Numbered from the stretch's first letter, positions 25,243 to 34,620 are shown. The stretch: 38,124 nt of DNA from Dyadobacter frigoris (GCF_005280585.1 NZ_SZVO01000029.1:1-38124), one strand, 5' to 3'. Made by a program: numbers and translations. Notes: generated from the sequence alone by a model not told the origin.

Positions 25243-25635
25243 TTAAACAATTGCAGGCGGATGAAAAATATCCTGAGAGAGCTTTGAAATTTTTACTTGC
25301 AGCAAGAAATTGTAGGACACCAGATTGGATTCCTGAAGCTGGCATGACGGCATATCCAACTCATAACTTTTCAGTTCCATGGGTTGAAAAAGCAACTTGG
25401 ACATATAGTCTTTTTCTGCCTGTTTTTTCTCTTGTTCCTCTAAGGCGGCAAGTTTTTTTGCCAGATAACATTTCCCGTCGCAATGAAGCTGTGGTCTGTT
25501 ACGGTTTACGCAGAGATTTGCAACGATGTAATCACGACGAACTTCAAAATCCAGATACAACAACGGAATCACCCACACTTTTATAAGCATAAGGCTTAGC
25601 AAACCAAGCGCAATCCATTGTTTAAATTTGTTCAC
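25243..25635 (-). CDS. small membrane protein with C-x9-C-x3-C motif (copy B)
   Basis: A 130-residue protein with one hydrophobic segment (about 7-28), then ANLCVNRNRPQLHCDGKCYL with cysteines at 42, 52 and 56, a charged coil (AKKLAALEEQEKKQAEKD), and a hydrophobic C-terminal half ending near FHPPAIV. The same three cysteines, the NRNRPxLxC core and the xxPP ending occur in the protein at 20342-20740. This copy has a histidine just before the second cysteine. I do not know a characterised relative. Because both copies flank MbnP/diheme genes, the family may be a membrane-anchored metal or thiol factor for that system; this is inference. It is the most upstream gene of the minus-strand block. 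Confidence 0.75.
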   Translation of the reverse strand: MNKFKQWIALGLLSLMLIKVWVIPLLYLDFEVRRDYIVANLCVNRNRPQLHCDGKCYLAKKLAALEEQEKKQAEKDYMSKLLFQPMELKSYELDMPSCQLQESNLVSYNFLLQVKISKLSQDIFHPPAIV

Positions 25636-25984
25636 AGATAATGATCATCGTAATACAATGGCAAAACTACATAATGAATCAATACAGAATGTAGTTTTAT
25701 TAAAATTAAACACGTTTTACAGAGCTGACAATCGTTAAGCCCCCATCATTGCCGTTCGTCTAACATCTTATATATTGCCAGCAATGTTAAGGGCCCTATA
25801 CCTATATTTCATCGATAAAAGTATAAATACCAGATTTTCTGTGAATGAAATTCTTCGCTCAGCCGTATGCATAAAGGCGGGAATATCTATAACCTGGTTT
25901 TACATCCCGTCGATCTGACCGCGTTTCTACCAACTGGTATTTAATCAATAACGCACTTCCCCCAACCCCCAAAATTAAAAATTA

Positions 25985-26000
25985 GTAAACTATTGTTTAC
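25985..26000 (+). promoter_or_regulatory. inverted repeat GTAAAC-TATT-GTTTAC, candidate operator
   Basis: Six-base perfect arms around four bases, 225 bases upstream of the SusC start. The arms resemble LacI/GalR-family operator half-sites (GTAAAC/GTTTAC), but those normally have a different centre. No such regulator is encoded in the window. Confidence 0.35.
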
Positions 26001-26110
26001 AAATTTGGATTCTTAGATAGAAATATCTTTACTTTGTCTATCAGCTTAGTAGTTTATTTCCACACTTAATCCATTTTAACTCCCCGTTTTGAGTTCATCA
26101 ATAATGGCTC

Positions 26111-26122
26111 TTGACATGTCAA
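26111..26122. promoter_or_regulatory. perfect 12-base palindrome TTGACATGTCAA
   Basis: Lies about 100 bases upstream of the chosen SusC start, probably in the leader of its mRNA. It could be an operator half-site pair or chance. Confidence 0.25.
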
Positions 26123-26224
26123 CCAGATTGGGATCTTCCGATTTGTGAGAAAACTATGTTGAATACCGTCGTAAACTATCTCGTTGCTCATTTAATATAT
26201 ATAATCCATAATACATCTATACTA

Positions 26225-29200
26225 ATGTTTAAAACAAGTTTACTACAACCAAGGTGGAAGCCTTTTTTAGCAACGTTACTTTTTCTGCTTTACGGCTACA
26301 ATGGTTTTGCCCAATCGATAACGGTAAATGGAATCGTGAAATCGCAGGGAGACCAAGCCTCAATTCCGGGAATTAATATCCTCGTAAAAAATTCACTAAC
26401 CGGAACGGCTACCGATGCTCAGGGAAAATATACAATTAATGTTAGGCCGGATGCCGTTCTTGTTTTCTCGGGTATTGGTTTTCTTAGTCAGGAAGTTTCA
26501 GTGAACAACCGGAGCGTACTGAATGTGACATTACAGGAAGATACAAAACAGCTAAGTGAACTGGTTGTTGTCGGTTACGGTACGCAAAAAAAGAGCGATT
26601 TAACAGGTTCTGTATCATCAATTTCCGAAGCGCAGTTTAAGAAAACGCCGGTCGTTTCTCTGGATAATGGTCTGCGCGGACGGGCAGCCGGCGTTCAGGT
26701 AACAAGCACTTCCAATCAACCAGGTGGAGCAACAAGTATCCGGATCCGGGGTAGTAATTCAGTCAATACCGGTAGCGAGCCACTATACGTTATCGACGGA
26801 TTTCCGGTTTTCAATGACAATAGCGCCACGGCAGGCGGAGCGACGGTCGGACCTAAACTGAATGCTCTTTCACTGATAAATCCAAATGATATTGTTTCAA
26901 TTGAAATATTGAAAGATGCTTCGGCTGCGGCCATTTACGGAGCACGAGGTGCTAACGGTGTCGTTTTGGTAACAACAAAAAAAGGCCAGGAAGGAAAAAT
27001 GAAGATCGATATCAACGCTTATTACGGCGTCCAAAAAGTTTCCAAAACTTTGCCCCTTTTAAACGCAACAGAATATGCGCAACTGGTAAACGATGCCAAT
27101 GGAAAAGCGATTTATACGCCTGAGCAAATCGCATCTTTCGGAGCGGGAACGAACTGGCAGGATGAAATTTTCAGAAAAGCGCCGATGCAGAATTATCAGG
27201 TTTCGGCATCCGGTGGAGACGCAAAGACCAAATATTCTGTTTCGCTTAACTACTTTAATCAGGACGGGATAATTGTCAACTCGAATTTCAAAAGATATTC
27301 AACACGCTTCAATTTTGAAAAACAGGCTACTTCAAAATTGACTTTGGGATCAAATTTGAGTGTTGCTAACACAAATGCAAATCAGGCCCTGAGCAGTACA
27401 GGTGGTGGAGAAGGCACGCAGGGCGTGATTGTTTCGGCACTGGATTTCAACCCGATCCTGAGCATCCGGAATGCAGACGGAACGTATGTTCTTGAAAGCG
27501 ACCGCGGAATCCCCATAGGAAATCCGGTAGCGACGGCGCTTGAATTAACCAATAAATCTGTCAGTACCCGATTTTTGGGTAACGTTTTTGCAACTTATAA
27601 AATCATCAACGGACTTGAATTCAAAACCAGTTTTGGAGCAGATATCACTACAACCGGTGAAAAATACTATGCTCCACGGACAATTCTGGCGGGTTCAAGT
27701 GCGCAAGGCGTCGGACGTGTTTCCACAGCAAACGGAACTTCCTGGCTGAATGAAAATACTTTGACCTATAACAAATCTTTCAATAAACACGCGATCACCG
27801 CACTTGCCGGTTTCTCAGCCCAAAAATATACACGAAACCTGCTGACTTCCTCCGCTTCGGGTTTTGTAAACGATCTGCTTCGTGCTGATAATCTGGGCTC
27901 AGGTGCAATCATCAGCACGCCGGTAACCAACCTCACGGATTGGAGCCTGCTTTCCTATATCGGACGGATCAATTATGGATTTAATGATAAATATTTACTG
28001 ACCTTAACAGGTCGTGCAGACGGTTCTTCAAAGTTTGGAAACAATAACAAATATGGATTTTTCCCATCCGGCTCGGTTGCGTGGAAATTATCGGAGGAAG
28101 AATTTATTAAAAACATCAGCCAGATTGATGAGCTTAAACTGCGTTTGAGTTATGGTAAAATTGGTAACCAGGAAATCAACAGTTACCAGTCTCTTGCCGG
28201 GCTGTCTGGTGCGAGTTACATCATTGGCGATAAAGTTGTGAAAGGTTTTGCACCTGGCAATATTCCTAATCCTAACCTGAAATGGGAAACTACCACGCAA
28301 ACAGATCTTGGTCTGGATTTAGGACTTTTCCGGAATCGTCTGAACGTAACTTTTGATGCCTATTACAAAAAAACGTCTGATATGCTTCTAAACATTAACG
28401 TGCCCTGGTCAACAGGTTTTTCAACAGCACTGCAAAATATTGGAAGTATTGAAAATAAAGGTTTGGAGCTTGGTATACAGGCTGTTGTTTTGAACAAAGA
28501 TTTGAAATGGAATGTCAATTTCAATATAGCAGCCAATAAAAATAAAGTACTGGATTTAGGATCCGTCAGCCAGATTTTGACAGGAGAAATTAATGGATAC
28601 CTGAAAATCAGCGACCCGGTTGTGATCATGCCCGGACAATCGCTGAATTCGTTTTATGGCTATGCAAGCGACGGAATTTTCCAGACCGGAGATAACATAG
28701 CGAACAGTGCGCAGAAAACGGCCGTCGCCGGTGACCGGAAATACAAAGACATCAATGGCGACGGGGTTTTGGATGCCAAAGACAGGAAGTTTATCGGCAA
28801 TGCCCAGCCTAAGTTTTTTGGAGGTTTTACCAATGATTTCAGCTACAAAGGTTTTGATCTGAGTGCTTCTTTCAATTATGTCTATGGAAATAAAATCCTG
28901 AACAGCACACGTGCCGATCTTGATCTACCAACGGGACAAAAAAATAGTTCGGCCCGTGTAAAAGACCGCTGGACTCCTACCAATCCAAGCAATTCAATTC
29001 CAAGAGCCTCCTTAAACCGTGCGTTCTTATTCTCGGATGCGCAAATTGAAGACGGATCTTTCCTTCGTTTGGGATCACTTTCTCTTGGTTATAACCTCCC
29101 TTCTTCTTGGACACAAAAATCAGGACTAAGTCATGCCAAGTTGTATGTTTCCGCCCAGAATTTATTCGTAATCACCAAGTATACGGGTTATGATCCGGAG

Positions 29201-29299
29201 ACAAACCAGTCAGGACAAAGCAATATTTTACGAGGTATTGACTCGGATTCTTATCCTAATTCAAGATCATTTCTGGTCGGTGTAAACCTTAGCTTTTAA
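26225..29299 (+). CDS. SusC/RagA TonB-linked outer-membrane transporter (no STN domain)
   Basis: About 1,024 residues from the ATG at 26225. In-frame codons upstream reach 26111 but would place a second hydrophobic stretch before the leader, so the later ATG is preferred. Signal segment at about 11-30 (FLATLLFLLYGYNGFAQ); CarboxypepD-like domain at about 33-100 (ITVNGIVKSQGDQASIPG to VFSGIGFLSQEVSV); plug with ELVVVGYGTQKKSDLTGSVS, SIRIRGSNSVN, PLYVIDGFPVF and SIEILKDASAAAIYGARGANG; barrel ending in FLVGVNLSF. It imports ligand with the SusD encoded 34 bases downstream. Lacking STN, it is not controlled through a FecR. The sulfatase and sulfate exporter after it suggest a sulfated sugar substrate. 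Confidence 0.96.
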   Translation: MFKTSLLQPRWKPFLATLLFLLYGYNGFAQSITVNGIVKSQGDQASIPGINILVKNSLTGTATDAQGKYTINVRPDAVLVFSGIGFLSQEVSVNNRSVLNVTLQEDTKQLSELVVVGYGTQKKSDLTGSVSSISEAQFKKTPVVSLDNGLRGRAAGVQVTSTSNQPGGATSIRIRGSNSVNTGSEPLYVIDGFPVFNDNSATAGGATVGPKLNALSLINPNDIVSIEILKDASAAAIYGARGANGVVLVTTKKGQEGKMKIDINAYYGVQKVSKTLPLLNATEYAQLVNDANGKAIYTPEQIASFGAGTNWQDEIFRKAPMQNYQVSASGGDAKTKYSVSLNYFNQDGIIVNSNFKRYSTRFNFEKQATSKLTLGSNLSVANTNANQALSSTGGGEGTQGVIVSALDFNPILSIRNADGTYVLESDRGIPIGNPVATALELTNKSVSTRFLGNVFATYKIINGLEFKTSFGADITTTGEKYYAPRTILAGSSAQGVGRVSTANGTSWLNENTLTYNKSFNKHAITALAGFSAQKYTRNLLTSSASGFVNDLLRADNLGSGAIISTPVTNLTDWSLLSYIGRINYGFNDKYLLTLTGRADGSSKFGNNNKYGFFPSGSVAWKLSEEEFIKNISQIDELKLRLSYGKIGNQEINSYQSLAGLSGASYIIGDKVVKGFAPGNIPNPNLKWETTTQTDLGLDLGLFRNRLNVTFDAYYKKTSDMLLNINVPWSTGFSTALQNIGSIENKGLELGIQAVVLNKDLKWNVNFNIAANKNKVLDLGSVSQILTGEINGYLKISDPVVIMPGQSLNSFYGYASDGIFQTGDNIANSAQKTAVAGDRKYKDINGDGVLDAKDRKFIGNAQPKFFGGFTNDFSYKGFDLSASFNYVYGNKILNSTRADLDLPTGQKNSSARVKDRWTPTNPSNSIPRASLNRAFLFSDAQIEDGSFLRLGSLSLGYNLPSSWTQKSGLSHAKLYVSAQNLFVITKYTGYDPETNQSGQSNILRGIDSDSYPNSRSFLVGVNLSF

Positions 29300-29333
29300 T
29301 TAAAAGCACCACATTATTTAATCAAAAGATTCG

Positions 29334-30794
29334 ATGAAAAAATTAATATATCTAGCACTTTTCCTACTGGTAACAACTTCCTGCAAAGACTTTTTACAGG
29401 AAGATCCGGCCTCTTTAATGGTTGACAGCAATTTCTATAAAACAGAAGCCGATGCTGATGCTGCGATTGTAGCCGTTTATGATGGTTTAAATGACCAGTC
29501 AAATATTTTCTACCGTGGTATTTATCTGCTCGCCGAACTGCCAACGGATAATGCGGAATGCGGACAGGGTGTTGCAAATGCAAATATTTTTGCGCTGAAA
29601 AATTTCACATATGGCCCGGTAAACGACAGAATTTATGTGCTTTACACGGCCGTTTACAAAACGATAGCAAATGCAAACATTGCGATCGATAAAATCCCTG
29701 CGATTCCCATTGCCGATGCCAAGAAAAACAGACTGCTTGCGGAAGCAAAATTTGTTCGTGCACTTTTGTATTTCAATATGGTTCAGTTGTTTGGTGATGT
29801 TCCGCTGGTTTTGAATCAGGTAACTTCGTTAGGCGATGTGAATGTGCCAAGAACGGCGGCGGCGAAAGTATACGAACAAATCGTTGCTGATCTGGAATTT
29901 GCAGAACAAAACCTGGATGCAACCAATGCTACGGGAAATGTGGGCAGAGCTACAAAAGCATCGGCAACAGGCCTTCTTGCCAAAGTTTATCTTACTTTAA
30001 AAGATTATCCAAAAGCAAGAGACAAAGCCAAAGCGGTGATCGACAATGCTCAGTTTGGACTCGTAGACAGCTATTTTGATGTCTTCACTCCACAGAACAG
30101 ATTCAATAAAGAGATCATTTTTTCGATTCAAAACAAAGGAAATACCGGCGCTTCGAACGGCTTTGCGATGGCCTTGTTCTTGCCAAGATCAACTATTCCA
30201 CTTCCGGGTGGCGGAACGGTTGCCGGTAACAGTGCGGATGTTCCGACGGTTGAATTCTACAATAGTTTCAAAACAGGAGATTTGCGCAAAAACCGTACAT
30301 TTTTTACCGAATACGACGCCGGCGCAGGAAAAGTTACATTCCGTCCGCATTGGTACAAATTCTTTGATCCGTCTGCCATTGCCAACCTTGGCGAGGGAAC
30401 GTTAAATTATCCGATCCTGCGTTATTCGGATATGCTGCTTACTTATGCTGAAGCTTTGAATGAAATTGGCGGACCATCGACTGAATCTTTTGAAGCCCTT
30501 AACAAAGTGCGCCGCAGAGCTTACGGAAAGCCTGTTGCCACCGCGAATGCGACGATCGATTTACAGGGTTTAACAAAAACATCTTTGCTGGACGCCATTC
30601 TGGATGAGCGCAGATGGGAGTTTGGCTTTGAAAATCAGCGCTGGTTTGACCTTTTGCGCACCGGGAAATTAATCAGCACTCTGCAAGCCAAGGGTATCAC
30701 CGCGATCAAGAATTACAATTTGTTATTCCCATTGCCGCAGCGCGAGCTGGATGTTAATAAAAGTCTTACCCAGAACCCTGGTTATACCAATTAA
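29334..30794 (+). CDS. SusD/RagB nutrient-binding outer-membrane lipoprotein
   Basis: A 486-residue SusD-like lipoprotein with lipobox TTSC (Cys17) then KDFLQEDPASL. N-terminal region: NFYKTEADADAAIVAVYDGL and LLAEAKFVRALLYFNMVQLFGDVPL. C-terminal RagB region: LRYSDMLLTYAEALNEIG, FEALNKVRRRAYG, LLDAILDERRWEFGFENQRWFDLLRTG, LLFPLPQRELDVN and a TQNPGY end. It forms the surface lid of the SusC transporter just upstream. The next gene, a sulfatase, begins 86 bases later, so all three could share one mRNA. Confidence 0.96.
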   Translation: MKKLIYLALFLLVTTSCKDFLQEDPASLMVDSNFYKTEADADAAIVAVYDGLNDQSNIFYRGIYLLAELPTDNAECGQGVANANIFALKNFTYGPVNDRIYVLYTAVYKTIANANIAIDKIPAIPIADAKKNRLLAEAKFVRALLYFNMVQLFGDVPLVLNQVTSLGDVNVPRTAAAKVYEQIVADLEFAEQNLDATNATGNVGRATKASATGLLAKVYLTLKDYPKARDKAKAVIDNAQFGLVDSYFDVFTPQNRFNKEIIFSIQNKGNTGASNGFAMALFLPRSTIPLPGGGTVAGNSADVPTVEFYNSFKTGDLRKNRTFFTEYDAGAGKVTFRPHWYKFFDPSAIANLGEGTLNYPILRYSDMLLTYAEALNEIGGPSTESFEALNKVRRRAYGKPVATANATIDLQGLTKTSLLDAILDERRWEFGFENQRWFDLLRTGKLISTLQAKGITAIKNYNLLFPLPQRELDVNKSLTQNPGYTN

Positions 30795-30880
30795 TTAAAT
30801 TTATTTTTTGAGGAGATCGTATTAAATTACCACTTTTCAAATAACCTTTTATTTGCAATTTATTTCCTAAATTTTTAAGA

Positions 30881-32415
30881 ATGAAAAAATCCATTTTAGT
30901 TTTTCTCTGTTTATTAACTGTTTCGTCCGGTATTTTCGCTCAGACGAAAGAGCGTCCCAATATTGTATTTATATTCTCGGATGACCACGCTTATCAGTCC
31001 ATCGGAGCTTACGGAAACAAGTTTGCAAAAACACCCAATATCGACCGTATTGCGCGGGAAGGCGCTTTACTTAAAAATAACCTGGTTACCAATTCAATTT
31101 GCGGGCCTAGTCGCGCGACTTTACTGACCGGAAAATACAGCCATATTAATGGCTACAAAAACAATGACAGAACCAAGTTTGATATCACTCAACAGCTCTT
31201 TCCGGATTTGCTGCAAAAGGGTGGATACCAGACAGCCTGGATCGGAAAACTGCATTTGAACAGCCTTCCAACTGGTTTTGATTACTGGAATATTTTGCCG
31301 GGACAGGGAATTTATTACAATCCACAGTTTATTACCACTCCAAACGACACCATCAGAAAAGAAGGTTACGTGGCCGACATTATCACAGAAACTTCATTGG
31401 ACTGGATTAACAAACGGGATGAGAAAAAGCCGTTTTTTCTTGTTGTCGGACAAAAATCGGTACACCGTGAATGGTATCCCGACTTGCAGGATCTGGGTGC
31501 TTACGATGATATCAATTTCCCCTTGCCGGAAACTTTTTACGATGACTATGCCGGAAGAGCTGCTGCAAAAGACCAGGATATGACCATTGAAAAAACAATG
31601 CGATTGAAGGAAGATCTTAAAGTGCATCTGGATTATAACAAGGTTCCGGGTTACAAGTTTTTCCCGGAGGAAAAAAAGAAGGTACTCAGAGATTATTATG
31701 ACAAAATCACCAAAGAATTTGATGATAAAAAGCTGACAGGAAAAGCCTTGACTGAATGGAAATATCAGCGATATATCAAAGATTATCTCGCCACGGCAAA
31801 CGGCCTTGACCGTAATATAGGTAAGATTCTGGATTATCTTGATAAGACTGGTTTATCGAAAATACAGTTGTGATCTATGCTTCTGATCAGGGTTTTTACA
31901 TGGGAGAACATGGTTGGTTTGACAAGCGTTTTATTTATGAAGAGTCGCTAAAAACCCCTTTTGTGATTCGTTATCCGGGTGTTATTAAACCGGGAACAAA
32001 AGTGGAACAATTGATTTCCAATATCGACTGGGCACCGACAGTGCTGGATCTGGCAGGCGCAAAAATCCCGGCCGAAATTCAGGGAAAATCATTCCTTCCC
32101 TTACTGGACAAAAATGCAAAAGCAAATACGCCTTGGCGTGATGCAGCTTACTATCACTATTATGAATTCCCTGAGCCTCATCATGTTTCTCCGCATTTTG
32201 GTGTGAGAACAAAACGGTATAAACTTGTAAGATTTTATGGCGGATCTGATAGCTGGGAATTGTTTGATCTTGAAAAGGATCCTCATGAACTTAAAAATGT
32301 TTATGCCCAAAAATCTAACGAAGCGATTGTGAAAAGTCTGAAACAACAGTTAAAAACGCTTATCGTTCAATACAAAGATGACGAAGCGTTGAAACTTTTC
32401 AATACAAACAACTAG
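30881..32415 (+). pseudogene. secreted S1-family sulfatase interrupted by a one-base frameshift
   Basis: Two overlapping readings (30881-31873 and 31870-32415) make one 510-residue sulfatase. Signal peptide at about 1-20 (SSGIFAQ). Metal ligands D34-D35 in FSDDHAYQS. Formylglycine site C74 in CGPSRATLLTG, the Cys-type that needs an anaerobic-SME or FGE maturase. K123 and H125 in GKLH. In the second part, YASDQGFYMGEHGWFDKRF carries the late metal and substrate lysine motif. The break is in GLSK: a run of four A at 31859-31862 would need five to read SKNTVVIYASDQG. The gene is otherwise intact, so this is a recent mutation or a sequence error. It removes sulfate from a sugar; the EHGWFDKRF motif recalls glucosamine/heparin-type sulfatases, but specificity is uncertain. 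Confidence 0.88.
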
Positions 32416-32424
32416 TTCAAACCA

Positions 32425-32461
32425 CAAAAAGACCTGATTCAGGAAAAGTCAGGTCTTTTTG
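32425..32461 (+). terminator. rho-independent terminator after the sulfatase
   Basis: CAAAAAGACCTGA pairs with TCAGGTCTTTTTG (13 pairs) around an 11-base loop, followed by TTTT. It starts 10 bases after the sulfatase stop and closes the SusC-SusD-sulfatase transcript. Confidence 0.88.
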
Positions 32462-32565
32462 TTTTAGATGAAAATTAATTTCGTTTTTTTACCTTTCGAT
32501 ATAGCCTGTTATATATATCGATTATTTTATCAAATTAATATCCTGAATTACTTACTCAATCTCAA

Positions 32566-33837
32566 ATGTCTGCTACTGCTGTTTCTGTTAAACCTAAAAT
32601 AATTCTGACCGAAGACTGGACCGTCGTGGTGCTCGGCCTCGCGATCATTGCTATTTCACTGTCGGGACTGATTATTCCGGCACCAGCATTCGGATGGAAA
32701 ACCGGTGGCGATCTGTTTGAAAAAGTTTTTAATGCGGAAAATGGCTGGGTCATATTCCAGCAATTCCTGTTTACCTATTTTTTTGCTATCGCCGGAACTC
32801 TTCTGACAGGCAAATCGCTGAAAGCAATACTTCCAGGTTTCCCGGTTGTTTTTGTTTTGACGTTGGGAGCCCTGCTTTTGGCCGGTAACAAAACCCTGAA
32901 AGATCTGAACCTTGAAGCTGTAATTTTCAGTCTCGGTATCGGACTTTTGATTGGGAATTTGGTTAATCTTCCCGATTGGCTCCGCTCCTCTTTATCCACA
33001 GAATTGTTCGTCAAAATCGGATTGGTATTGCTGGGTACCAGTGTCATTTTTGGTGATGTACTTAAAGCCGGATCGCTTGGCCTGATTCAGGCTTTGGTAG
33101 TCGTTTTATCCGTATGGTATTTTGCTTTCTGGGTCTGTAAAAAGTTGAAAGTGGACGACGAGCTTACCATGATGTTATCTTCCGCAGTGTCCATTTGCGG
33201 GGTTTCTGCGGCCATAGCCACATCAGGCGCTATCGACGGTGACAGCAAAAAACTATCGTATGTAATTTCCCTGGTTTTGATCACGGCTATTCCCATGATG
33301 CTTTTAATGCCATACGCCGCCGATTATCTTGGTTTATCTCCCCAGGTTACAGGTGCATGGCTCGGCGGTACAATTGATACCAGTGGTGCCGTGGTTGCTG
33401 CGGGTACGCTTGCCGGTGAAGAAGCGCTGAAGATAAGCACCATTGTTAAATTTTCTCAGAATGTACTTTTAGGTGTTGCCGCGTTCGCGATCAGTGTTTA
33501 CTGGACTTATACCAAAAATAATTCTGAAACCGTAAAGCAGGCCAAGCCGTCAGCATCTGTGATCTGGGAGCGTTTTCCAAAATTCATTTTAGGTTTCATG
33601 GCCGCTTCATTAATCTTTTCTTTTGTATTAAACGCGGAAGCCATCGACAGCGTTAAAGGAAGTTTGAAAAGTCTTCAGGGGTTATGGTTTGCTCTTGCTT
33701 TCACAAGTATCGGGCTGGAAACCAGACTTGCGGATTTATTAAATGCTGATAACAGGAAACCGCTTTATGCCTTTTTGATAGCACAAACATTTAATATCTT
33801 TATAACATTGGCTATTGCCTATGTGCTGTTTGATTAA
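32566..33837 (+). CDS. YeiH-family putative sulfate exporter
   Basis: A 423-residue inner-membrane protein with about 10-11 hydrophobic segments, belonging to the YeiH/UPF0324 family (PF03601), often annotated as a putative sulfate exporter. Conserved stretches: FSLGIGLLIGNLV, FVKIGLVLLGTSVIFGDVLKAG, SSAVSICGVSAAIATSGAI, the GAWLGGTIDTSGAVVAAG signature, VKFSQNVLLGV and ALAFTSIGLETRL. Transport of sulfate by the family is a prediction, not well proven. Here the gene follows a sulfatase by about 150 bases, beyond a terminator, which fits removal of sulfate released from a sulfated sugar. It has its own promoter region (32466-32565), with AT-rich palindromic TATATATCGAT sequence. Confidence 0.9.
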   Translation: MSATAVSVKPKIILTEDWTVVVLGLAIIAISLSGLIIPAPAFGWKTGGDLFEKVFNAENGWVIFQQFLFTYFFAIAGTLLTGKSLKAILPGFPVVFVLTLGALLLAGNKTLKDLNLEAVIFSLGIGLLIGNLVNLPDWLRSSLSTELFVKIGLVLLGTSVIFGDVLKAGSLGLIQALVVVLSVWYFAFWVCKKLKVDDELTMMLSSAVSICGVSAAIATSGAIDGDSKKLSYVISLVLITAIPMMLLMPYAADYLGLSPQVTGAWLGGTIDTSGAVVAAGTLAGEEALKISTIVKFSQNVLLGVAAFAISVYWTYTKNNSETVKQAKPSASVIWERFPKFILGFMAASLIFSFVLNAEAIDSVKGSLKSLQGLWFALAFTSIGLETRLADLLNADNRKPLYAFLIAQTFNIFITLAIAYVLFD

Positions 33838-33889
33838 TCACAGAAAAAGTAATTTTTAATCTTAACAACCACCAAAATTTTCTAAAACC

Positions 33890-34522
33890 ATGGCAACAAT
33901 AACACAGCTTAACGCTGTATTGGATGTGCTTAAACTAGCCGAAAGACTCAAATTTGAGTTGCGTCACAGTTATACTTCAAGCGGAAGACAGGAAAGTGTG
34001 GCCGAACATACCTGGCGCATGTCGCTGATGGCCGTTTTGATGGAACCCTATCTTGAACAGGAAATTGATATGGCAAAGCTTCTCAAAATGGTCATAATCC
34101 ATGATTTGATCGAAGCCGAAGCTGGCGACATGTCGATCCTGGATGTGCTCCGTGACCCTTCGCTAAAACTGGTGAAAGAGCAACGTGAAATCCAGGCGAT
34201 TGAAAACCTACGTACAAAATTGGGAGAACCACTTGGTTCAGAAATCTATGAACTTTGGTTTGAATTTGAGGAAAAATCCACTTATGTAGCCAAAGTTGCC
34301 AACGCTTTTGACAAACTTGAAGTTCAGCTCCAACATAATGAAGCAGATATAAATACATGGGAACCAATTGAATACGACCTATCCTATCGAATGGATCGCC
34401 ATGTAACTTTTGATGCTAATTTAAAAATGTTAAAAGATCTGATCGAAGAACAAGCCGATCAGAAAATGAAAGCATCCGGTGTTGATACAAATGAGATACG
34501 CATTAGGGCGGCAGCTTTTTAA
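33890..34522 (+). CDS. HD-domain protein, YfbR/HDDC2-like phosphohydrolase
   Basis: A 210-residue HD-superfamily protein resembling 5'-deoxynucleotidases of the YfbR/HDDC2 group. Metal ligands: H40 in SVAEHTWRMS, H71-D72 in MVIIHDLIEAEAGD, and a later aspartate in KVANAFDKLE. The hallmark SVAEHTWR start and EAEAGDM are typical. Such enzymes remove phosphate from deoxynucleoside monophosphates, and the sequence alone does not fix the substrate here. It begins 52 bases after the exporter gene and could be read through from it. A strong hairpin follows the stop. Confidence 0.9.
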   Translation: MATITQLNAVLDVLKLAERLKFELRHSYTSSGRQESVAEHTWRMSLMAVLMEPYLEQEIDMAKLLKMVIIHDLIEAEAGDMSILDVLRDPSLKLVKEQREIQAIENLRTKLGEPLGSEIYELWFEFEEKSTYVAKVANAFDKLEVQLQHNEADINTWEPIEYDLSYRMDRHVTFDANLKMLKDLIEEQADQKMKASGVDTNEIRIRAAAF

Positions 34523-34574
34523 ATATTTTTTTGTTGAAAATAAGTCTGATATCCTGGATTTGCAGGTTAAAAAT

Positions 34575-34620
34575 AATTAAAAAGGAAGGAGGTGAATTTT
34601 ACCTTCTTCCCTTTTTAATT
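34575..34620. terminator. bidirectional terminator after the HD-domain gene
   Basis: AATTAAAAAGG-AAGGAGGT pairs with ACCTTCTT-CCTTTTTAATT across a small bulge, with A and T runs on both sides. It lies about 50 bases after the stop. Confidence 0.8.

Larger units (their letters stand above)
25636..26224. other. intergenic region upstream of second susC-like gene
   Basis: About 590 bases between divergent genes with no supportable coding. It contains two palindromes described separately (25985-26000 and 26111-26122). TTTGG at 26004 and TACTTTG at about 26030 are a partial match to a Bacteroidota promoter, but their spacing is imperfect. Confidence 0.4.

Noticed and set aside
25206..25586. Plus-strand ORF of 126 residues
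   Set aside because: Antisense to the small Cys protein, which has a clear paralogue at 20342-20740.
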